Shown: positions 1 through 6,817 of the stretch, piece by piece
Layout: every line of letters begins with the position of its first letter
Position numbering within the stretch: position 1 is the stretch's first letter
Source of the DNA: Ichthyophonus hoferi
Taxonomy: Eukaryota; Opisthokonta; Ichthyosporea; Ichthyophonida; Ichthyophonidae
Assembly: GCA_002751075.1 (NCBI GenBank)
Contig: NAOQ01000046.1
Location: 42,006 to 57,773, forward strand
DNA length: 15,768 bases
Direction of reading: 5' to 3'
The notes under the pieces: generated by a model
Told to the model about the DNA's origin: nothing
Databases searched by the model: none
What the model saw: only the letters and a program-made list of their open reading frames with translations
Translations under genes and position numbers: made by a program

Positions 1-182
1 TTTACTAGTATATAATATAATATATAATAATATATAATAGTATATAATAGTATATAATATAGTATATGATAGTATATAATAATATATAATAATATATAAT
101 AGTATATAATAGTATATATTAGTATATAGTCCAGTATATAATGTCATATACCATATCCTACCATATCATACCATATCATATC
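1..182. repeat. AT-rich minisatellite with 10-base period
   Basis: From about base 7 to 140 the sequence is a run of slightly varied copies of the 10-mer AGTATATAAT. From about 144 to 182 the period stays at 10 but the unit changes to a form of ACCATATCAT. The array stops where ordinary sequence begins near 183. It may extend left beyond the window. No coding potential is seen. Confidence 0.85.
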
Positions 183-395
183 TAAATAAACTATATGGCA
201 TTTTTGGAACAAAATTGCATGATTTGCTAAATTTTAAATATAAATATGTGTAAGCTTTCAAATATTATTTGATGCAATTCTAATAATTATAAAATATTAA
301 AAACAATTATTATACCAAAACATACAATATCCTACAATATCCTTGGACGTCTAGGCGCTTTCAATTTTGGATTTCTTGGTTGTATTTTCATTTTC

Positions 396-409
396 CTGTT
401 TGGAAACAG
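396..409. promoter_or_regulatory. 14-base dyad CTGTTT-GG-AAACAG
   Basis: A perfect 6-base inverted repeat with a 2-base spacer lies about 200 bases upstream of the Sm D3 ATG. Such dyads often bind dimeric factors, but no specific factor can be named. Chance occurrence in AT-rich DNA is possible. Confidence 0.3.
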
Positions 410-462
410 TAAAATAATTACACTAATAAATTTTAGTTTCTATCTTAGATCCTAAAATATAT

Positions 463-481
463 CCGTTCATCGACCGTTCAT
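463..481 (+). promoter_or_regulatory. Paired 8-mer CCGTTCAT spaced one helical turn
   Basis: CCGTTCAT occurs at 463-470 and again at 474-481, an 11-base step that puts both copies on the same face of the helix. The pair is about 125-140 bases upstream of the Sm D3 start codon and is more G+C rich than its surroundings. It is a candidate tandem factor-binding site; the function is inferred only from position and spacing. Confidence 0.35.
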
Positions 482-604
482 TTGATATCATCAGGACTGC
501 AAATATTCCCGCACTATCTATTGTACATATTTTATTTAGTAATCCGCACAGAAATAACATCTTGATTAAACTCTCTTAGTATTTTTAGCTAACTATAAAA
601 CATC

Positions 605-730
605 ATGTCTATTGGAGTACCTGTCAAGCTTCTTCATGAGTCTCAGGGTCATATAATTACCATTGAGATGAAGACTGGAGAACTCTACCGTGGAAAACTT
701 GCTGAGGCAGAAGACAACTTTAATTGCTTG
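605..730 (+). CDS. SNRPD3: Sm D3 exon 1 (codons 1-42)
   Basis: This exon encodes the N-terminal helix and most of the Sm1 motif, ending with NFNCL. The donor is TTG|GTATGA and the intron is in phase 0. The 5' UTR boundary is not visible. Confidence 0.95.
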
Positions 731-2457
731 GTATGATTTTATGTTTCCAATATTGTGTTGCTATTTTTCTTGTTAATGTTAACTAAAACCTTTAATGTGA
801 TTGTTTTGTTTGTTGTATTGTGGATTCTTTGGTATTATGATGTGTAGTGTTGTACCATTTTATGTTATATTATGTTAAACGTTGTTATATTTATTCATGT
901 CGAACGTTTATTTATTTGTTTTGTGTTATTTGTTGTAATATTTTCTGTCATACTACACATTTTTATGTTTTGTTTTTATTTATTTTTATTATTTTATTGT
1001 TTTTTTGTTTTTTTTTTGTTTCTGACACACGTGTACGATAATATATTTTTTGTTTTTTTATGTTAACGTTGCCTTGGATTATAGGTGTTAATTATAGTTG
1101 TATTAATAAATTAATGACTAACTATGTATGCATCTATTTCCTTTCCTTTTCACATCTACTCAACACTCAATATTGCTATCACTGTCACGACCTACCTCTT
1201 CTTTTTGTAGATGGGCGAGGTTACCGTGACTGGTCGTGATGGTAAAGTATCCAAAATGGAACATGCATATCTCAGAGGGTCTAAAATCCGTTTTCTTGTG
1301 ATACCTGACATGTTAAAGAATGCACCTTTCTTTAAGAGGGTCAAGGGAGATGCAAGTGGAATGGGCAGGGGAAAGACTGCTATTCTAAGAGCACAGGGTG
1401 AGTGGTCATTTATATTTTATATTTATATTATGGTATGAGGGAAATATTTTTATTTTAAGAGTATAGGGTAAGTATTTTATTTTAAAAAATACGTTGCAGT
1501 ATAGTATGGCGTGGTGATTATGATGCGTTTGTTTTTTTATATATATATTCTTACACAGTGATGTGTACAGCTTGGATTACTATATTACTATTGCTGTTAC
1601 TCTTTAATATTTTTATTGCTGTTGTTACTGCTAACTTAAATGCTTTGTTGGGAAAAGCCCATTGTAGTCTCGTACCTCAAATAATAATAACAGAAAATTA
1701 TTTGATTACTTGAAAAAAAATAGTATTATAATTTATTTATTGCTATTTCTGTAAATGTGTAAATGTGCTTTTGTGTGATTTTCGATGTATAGGCTATGTT
1801 AATGATGAGAGACCCAAAGCTGTCTTAAAGCTGAATGGATTACTGTAAGCTGGTTGTATATATAGATATATGTGTATGTAGTGTATGTATGTATAGTAAG
1901 TATGTTGTATATATATGCTTAAGGCAAGAACTTTGATATCATCTCACTTCACTTTCAGAATTTTATCTGTTAAAGGGGAAATGATGTTTATTTTAATCTG
2001 TGTTTAATATTGTTTATTATTAGTAAATGGATTTAATTAGAGTGATATATTACTGCTAGGGCAATTGATTTTTAATTAATTAAAAGTAATATATATATAT
2101 ATTGTACCGTTAATTACCGGATTGTTAAGTAAAAATAAATTGATTTTTATTTGTATACTGACTTAAATAGTATTATACCCTGAATAATACATATTATTAA
2201 TTATTAGTTGAATTGTCAACAATTGCATTTTTCATATATTCTTTATTGCATTATACTTTTATTCCGAATTATGGCACAATGTGTATTTAAATTAGTCTAC
2301 TATATTCTTTAAGCAGTGCAACCAACATATTGTATTTTTCTGCTCTGTGTTGCATACTTTTAAGATGCCCTACCCCAAAAAGAAACTGCTAAATTATTAA
2401 ATTTTCTATGCAGCCGCGTCAAAGGGCAGAGCACGCGGAAAGCCTCTGGCCCAATGA
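605..2457 (+). CDS. SNRPD3: Small nuclear ribonucleoprotein Sm D3 (three exons)
   Basis: The joined exons 605-730, 1211-1397 and 2414-2457 encode 118 residues. Sm D3 is one of seven Sm proteins that form the ring on the U-rich Sm site of spliceosomal U1, U2, U4 and U5 snRNAs; it pairs with Sm B before ring assembly. The protein opens with [20 protein letters not shown] (residues 5-24) and [17 protein letters not shown] (25-41), the Sm1 motif. Sm2 follows as [20 protein letters not shown] (60-79), with the RNA-contacting N40 and R64-G65 in place. The tail (80-118) has a few GRG/GRARG pieces and ends in KPLAQ, shorter and poorer in RG than the human tail. The start is set by homology to other D3 proteins, which also begin MSIG, and by A at -3. 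Introns are 480 and 1016 bases, in phases 0 and 1. Identity is very secure; the last exon rests on splice sites plus the RG-like tail. Confidence 0.96.
731..1210 (+). other. Sm D3 intron 1
   Basis: This 480-base intron runs from GTATGA to TTTTTGTAG. It is strongly T-rich on the sense strand, including a long T/G run at about 950-1020. A branch-point-like GACTAAC lies near 1117. The short open frames inside it are low-complexity and read as intron sequence. Confidence 0.9.
1211..1397 (+). CDS. SNRPD3: Sm D3 exon 2 (codons 43-104 plus one base)
   Basis: This exon encodes [14 protein letters not shown], the Sm2 motif and the start of the tail with [13 protein letters not shown]. The donor is CAGG|GTGAGT in phase 1; reading on past it gives an unrelated short extension. 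The internal ATG at its first codon is codon 43, not the start. Confidence 0.95.
1398..2413 (+). other. Sm D3 intron 2
   Basis: This intron is 1016 bases, from GTGAGT to TCTATGCAG, AT-rich with an (AT)n tract near 2089-2102. It includes an exon-like island at 1793-1844, listed separately. Confidence 0.8.
1793..1844 (+). other. Possible cassette or alternative terminal exon in Sm D3 intron 2
   Basis: A 52-base island richer in G+C than the intron around it is flanked by an acceptor-like GATGTATAG and a good donor, GTAAGC. In the phase set by exon 2 it reads [18 protein letters not shown] and then TAA two bases into the donor. So if the transcript ended or the donor was skipped here, D3 would gain an 18-residue alternative tail. 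If spliced on as a cassette, its 52 bases would shift the frame of the last exon and move the stop to 2487-2489. Splicing of exon 2 straight to 2414 gives the expected RG-containing tail, so this island is probably minor or non-functional. A snoRNA was considered and rejected. Confidence 0.3.
2414..2457 (+). CDS. SNRPD3: Sm D3 exon 3 (C-terminal tail and stop)
   Basis: The acceptor is TATGCAG|CC. Joined to the single G left by exon 2 it encodes [14 protein letters not shown] and TGA. The match to the AARGRGRG stretch that follows KAQ in human D3 supports this join. Confidence 0.85.
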
Positions 2458-2517
2458 AATGCCAGATTGTATTAAAAGAGGCAATGTGATTGGGTGCCAT
2501 TGGTACGCGAGTAAGGG

Positions 2518-2523
2518 AATAAA
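2518..2523 (+). terminator. Poly(A) signal AATAAA of the Sm D3 gene
   Basis: A canonical AATAAA lies 60 bases after the stop codon and is followed by TGTAT/ATGTAT-type U/G-rich sequence. This would give a 3' UTR of roughly 80-100 bases. The cleavage site itself is not resolved. Confidence 0.6.
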
Positions 2524-2570
2524 TGTATATATGAACTCAATGCATATCAATCTGGGTATCTATAAGATAG

Positions 2571-2880
2571 CGGCGGTTATTTTACATCAATAGTAAAGTT
2601 ACTATGGATTCATTGGTTTGTATAAGTAGATATCTAATTAATTTAGCAATTGGAATAGTTTTAAAAGAATTGTGTCTTCATTTTATTCGAATATTTCTTA
2701 TGACCCATTTCCTGATCAGTGAGGGTTTCCATCAGCTTATCGATTTCTGGTGACTAATGCTAGTTTTAATTGATTACAAGAGTAGTTAGGTATGGAATAG
2801 TCGTCTTGTGATTTGAATGATAATGAGATTAATTTATTGGTCAAGATCATAGTTGATCAAATATGGTATTGATCCTTGCA
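2571..2880 (+). repeat. Diverged direct repeat, copy A
   Basis: This stretch aligns with 3122-3432 at an offset of 551 bases at its start and 558 at its end. Shared blocks include AGATAGC..CGGTTATTTT and GATTCATTGGTT/GATCTATTGGTT near the start. The end shares GAGATTAATTTAT and CAAGATCATAGYTGATCAAAT. The middle is poorly conserved. It begins just past the Sm D3 poly(A) signal. No coding frame is evident. It could be an old tandem duplication or two solo copies of a short repeat family. Confidence 0.65.
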
Positions 2881-3121
2881 TCCCATCAATATATATATTC
2901 ACAAAAGCTAGTTAGCACCAGCAAATGCAAAAGGCCAATCCTGCTGGAACAGAATATGAAATAGGTTAAATAGTGAGTAGTTTTTCACAGCATTAGAATC
3001 GGATAATTCATGTAAATTGGAAATATCAGAAATGCCTACAGGACACTCAGTATTGTTACTTTTAATGGTACTACTACTCGATAATCTTAGCGTGCAAATA
3101 ACTAGATGGAGATCAAAGATA
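2881..3121. other. Spacer between the two direct repeats
   Basis: The 240 bases between repeats A and B contain no recognisable gene. A faint likeness of 3041-3107 to part of the gypsy-like copies was not convincing. Confidence 0.5.
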
Positions 3122-3432
3122 GCTACGGTTATTTTGGATTAATGGTACGTTACCACGGATCTATTGGTTCGTATATATATAGTTTCATGAAATTGACAGT
3201 CATTTTATTGATTAACCATATTTATTGGCTTTATCCCAATTGGTACCTAATTCGACTATTTGCACTTAATTTATTGCATCAATAGCGAATAATGATAGTT
3301 ATAATATTCCTATATAGCTACTAATTCATTGAACGATTGGGAAGGTCTGAATTTGACCTTTTGTAATTGAGATGATAATGACGAGATTAATTTATAGCTC
3401 AAGATCATAGCTGATCAAATGAGATTTTGATC
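3122..3432 (+). repeat. Diverged direct repeat, copy B
   Basis: This is the partner of 2571-2880 in the same orientation. It keeps the palindromic TGATCA core near its 3' end inside CTGATCAAAT. By eye the conserved blocks are about three-quarters identical, so the duplication is old. No target-site duplications or terminal inverted repeats were found. Confidence 0.65.
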
Positions 3433-4530
3433 TAATTGAACCTACGGCTAATCTATGATACTTAAATCCAATCAGATACTTGGTAATTGAGTTTAACATC
3501 TAACGGTTTTCACGGAAGGCACACTGGGCAAAACTCATCTCGTTTATCGTAGTTAACGTATACTATGTAGAAGTAGAAGTAATCATTAATACAATTAATT
3601 ATATACATTAATTTGATTCTTTTATACACAATTAGGTAATTAAGCTTAGTGCATGTCAAATAGGAGTTTTTGTTTATAACACAAATATGTGACACATAAT
3701 TTATTTAATTGTTTATTTCCAATATGCTCCAAAATCTAATAGACTTAGACTGAGCCGTTGTACAACTTAACTAATAGATAAACTCATACACCACGTTTAT
3801 GAACAAAACCCATGCTCAGAGACAGTTTAGGCCCAGCTTATATACTTTATTTGAGTTGGTATTAGCTCAGAGATGTCCAGTGGGGATCATTAACTACAGA
3901 ATGAAAATTTTACAATATTTAACTAACCTCGCCACATACTAGGACAATCGATATGTGGGAGAATATATATTATTCTTATGCCGTTATCGAGAGATGGCTT
4001 TTTTGACAACAAACCATAAATACATTGTTCTGGAAAATAATCACCCCCTTATGATTTTACTGTGTATTTAGCGATAACTGCATTAAATCAGCAGTAGATT
4101 TAAATAAAAAAAATCGAACATTTCAATGAATTCTTGCCTAATCAGCAGATGATTATAACTACTATACATATTAAAGGATAGAACCATCGTACACACCTTC
4201 AACTACATTACACCTGTCTCAACTTTCTATTAAAAGCAGATCAGAACTAAGAGCAGCTGCCTGCCTCAATTGTTAGCCCAGCAATAGACATTAGAAAAAC
4301 TCCTAATTGGAGCCCTGATATCTGTGGATAAGCCACTAGAGCTACGATAGATTGCTATAAATTTTAAATACTATTTTTAGAGAAATAAAACATATAAACT
4401 CCATCAAAATGCTACGAATGACTGCCTGACCAATAAGAAACAATATATTCAATCCATTACAGCGATTCCTTATTTATTTATATTAGAATATAGCATGTTC
4501 TATCTATTTACTGTCTGTTATTAATCGAAT
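3433..4530. other. Gene-poor AT-rich stretch
   Basis: I find no host gene, RNA gene or clear repeat in these 1.1 kb. It lies directly upstream of the gypsy-like fragment at 4531 and, from the spacing seen in the other copies, could hold the more decayed protease-to-RT part of that element. I cannot align it with the other copies by eye. Confidence 0.4.
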
Positions 4531-5325
4531 AATAGAGTTTATCTATCAAACCTACATCGCAATGATTTAGGTTGAGGTTAACTCCTATATACTATACTAG
4601 CTATACAGTTTAATTCGAGCTTAGTCTCATTGCATAACTTGTTTGAAATGTTATAAATTACCCACTGTGTGGTTGAGGCGAGGCTTCTAGTTTTTTTTTA
4701 TACTATAGTCCACCATTTAATGTGTTACTGTCAGAATAACAGCTTAAAGTATAGACATAATATATTACGCTTATCTTGTGTTTTTCCTATTTCTACAATG
4801 TTTGCCTCAACAGATCAAAAAAGTGCGCCCATATATAGCACTTCAATTCTATGAGACGAAGTTATTTCTATTAATATATTAACTTCATATATGAACCAAA
4901 CTAAAATAATATATTAGATTATGTTAAGACAGGAATATTTAATCAAGTTAAGTATTTCTTTATATAGCTATGGACATTTAATGTTATTAGCATTATTATT
5001 ACGTAAGAAGCCCGGAAAAATAGTTAGTGCAAGCTATTGGTGCTAGAAAGCAATCCAAGATGATTTATCAAAATTGAACCAGCCAATGATGGAGATCTGC
5101 AACTATATAATAAGCCATTTCAGATCATATATTTAGGGGTCCAAATAGCACATTGCCTAGGCATTCTGCATAAGGCAAGTCCAGCTTGTTTAATATTAAA
5201 TGTGCCTCAGCATATCTGTACTCCGTGTATGCAATGGGATCCGTTTAAACGCTCCTTAATTTGGTATTCCTTCACCGAAACGAATAGGTTACGGGAACGC
5301 TTCTGTCTACTTATTATTCTCACCG
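4531..5325 (+). mobile_element. Ty3/gypsy-like pol fossil, RT end to integrase zinc finger (broken)
   Basis: This is an old copy of an LTR-retroelement pol region, in plus orientation. The stretch 4928-5320 aligns along its length with the reverse complement of 10236-10655, by eye at about 70% identity. A block at 4531-4560 matches the area around the RT active site of that copy. At 5151-5240 the reading contains an integrase-type H2C2 zinc-finger signature: His followed by LGILxKAS, then CTPCMQ. It carries many breaks and looks long dead. No LTRs could be delimited. Family assignment rests on the order RT then integrase finger and is moderately sure. Confidence 0.6.
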
Positions 5326-5373
5326 GAATATAATGCAATACGCAATACAGTACGATATGATTACGCTCTAGTT

Positions 5374-5407
5374 TAATATAATATAATATAATATAATATA
5401 ATATAAT
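5374..5407. repeat. Pentanucleotide microsatellite (TATAA)n
   Basis: Six to seven perfect copies of a 5-base A/T unit. A dinucleotide (TA)n run follows at about 5461-5476. Confidence 0.9.
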
Positions 5408-6700
5408 GTATTTATAACCCAAAAAAAAGGTTAAAATATAATCTCAGTCTAAATCGCTGTTTATATATATATATATTGATATTGATTTATATACATTATG
5501 TATAATTATATATATATTAACCACTTCGTTAATTATTAAATCTTAAGTATGTGACAAACATAGGCCAGAGTTTATTTATGTGTATAAAATAATTTGATGG
5601 TCCATACCAGTACTTATCAAAGATATATATCTATAACTTGATGGACCCTAGCCTAGACTAAAATATACCCTATAGTATAGAATACGTAATAAAAGAGATT
5701 TGTTTTGTCGAATATTGCTACACATGCGACTAAAACAGATATTATAGATATAATGCATTAATTAACTAGTTTGTGGTTGTTAATTAATCTATGTATAGTA
5801 CATAATATCTTATGGGTATCCGAGTATGTCGAATGTAGCTTACATATGGCTTACATATACAATATACATCAAAATAGCTGTAGTTATAACTAATTAATAC
5901 TAAGCTGTTAATTGGTCTATCTGTGGAGTATAAAGGTCTCTGTCTGCAATACAAACAATATGCAGGATTCTACAGTGTAAGAAATTAAAGTCCATTGTGA
6001 CTAAAGTAATATTCTACTTGTAATTATCGGCTGCTGTCTAAAATTGATTGCATAAAAACTACCACACAAAGTGGTATAAATAGAGGTATTATAAACTAAC
6101 ACAACTGGAGCAATCTTTAGTGTGGCACTCCCATAGTCAATATTACTAATATGGCATTACTTACATACTGGTAATGCTATTATGAATATAAATTAGCCAG
6201 TCTTTGGCTAGCGCTAAAACAATAGCTGGGTTGAAATCTAGATTTAAATAGACTTTGTTTGTTATTTTGGCTTATATTACAATATAGGAACACTAGAATA
6301 ATGAAGAATCATGGTATCTTTATGAGAAGAATTGGTAGGCTTTTTAAAAGACTTCCGTCAAAATTGCTTGCCATATATAGGGTCGTATTACTTATGCCTA
6401 TGACAAGAACATAGCTAAGGTATAGAATATTTCTCTACAAATGATAGCCACTTGGAGCGAAAAATAATCCTTATGACTATTTGAAAAATGTTAGTCTGAT
6501 TTTAACCCATCTTTATATAAATCTGCCTATCATTTACTATAAAGGGCAGCATCAACCTGCCCTAAACGTCATACCTTTTATGCTACCTTTTAATAAATGA
6601 CAAATAGCATATACGTATATAGACAGGATATAAAATGATTAAGAATAACTAAGTAATAAGATGACAGTAATACATAGTGTGTATTTGTAAAAATTACAAA
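5408..6700. other. Gene-poor AT-rich stretch between fossil and FKBP gene
   Basis: No coding region, RNA gene or convincing repeat family is visible in these 1.3 kb. Short A/T runs are frequent. It may contain decayed downstream parts of the preceding retroelement, since integrase core and LTR would be expected there, but I see no motif that shows this. Confidence 0.45.
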
Positions 6701-6707
6701 ATTAAAT

Positions 6708-6713
6708 TTTATT
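6708..6713 (-). terminator. Poly(A) signal AATAAA of the FKBP gene
   Basis: On the minus strand AATAAA lies 21 bases after the TAA stop codon at 6735-6737, followed by T-rich sequence. This gives a very short 3' UTR, probably 40-60 bases. Confidence 0.65.
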
Positions 6714-6734
6714 CAAATCATTGGAGGATTAAAT

Positions 6735-6817
6735 TTAAAGTTCATCAGCCCCTTCAGCCCCAGCTCCAGGCTTGCGGAATGAGATGCACTCCACTTCAAA
6801 GATGAGTGTAGCTTTGG
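6735..6817 (-). CDS. FKBP2: FKBP exon 5 (last strand, tail, ADEL and stop)
   Basis: Completed by the C from exon 4, this exon reads PKATLIFEVECISFRKPG, then AGAEGADEL and TAA. The PKATLIFEVE strand closes the FKBP fold; the Gly/Ala-rich tail presents the retrieval signal. Confidence 0.95.

Larger units (their letters stand above)
183..604 (+). promoter_or_regulatory. Upstream region of the Sm D3 gene
   Basis: This AT-rich stretch of about 420 bases precedes the Sm D3 start codon and contains no ORF of note. It must hold the promoter and 5' leader, but I cannot place the transcription start. A TATAAA-like string lies only about ten bases before the ATG, too close to act as a TATA box. Two short symmetric or repeated motifs are listed separately. 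Confidence 0.4.

Noticed and set aside
847-1066. Two overlapping plus-strand frames rich in F, L, I and V
   Set aside because: They lie inside Sm D3 intron 1 and are translations of T-rich intron sequence.
1802-1834. ATGATGA and CTGA as boxes C and D of an intronic snoRNA
   Set aside because: The boxes are only 22 bases apart, the flanks do not pair into a terminal stem, and no D'/C' pair is visible. An exon-like island explains the block better.
2408-2593. A 61-codon plus-strand frame starting MQPRQRAEH
   Set aside because: It overlaps Sm D3 exon 3 in another frame and begins within the splice acceptor; a shadow of the real exon.
3041-3107. Possible third copy of the integrase-region repeat
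   Set aside because: Only scattered short matches to 4973-5023, with gaps and in AT-rich sequence; not clearly above chance by eye.
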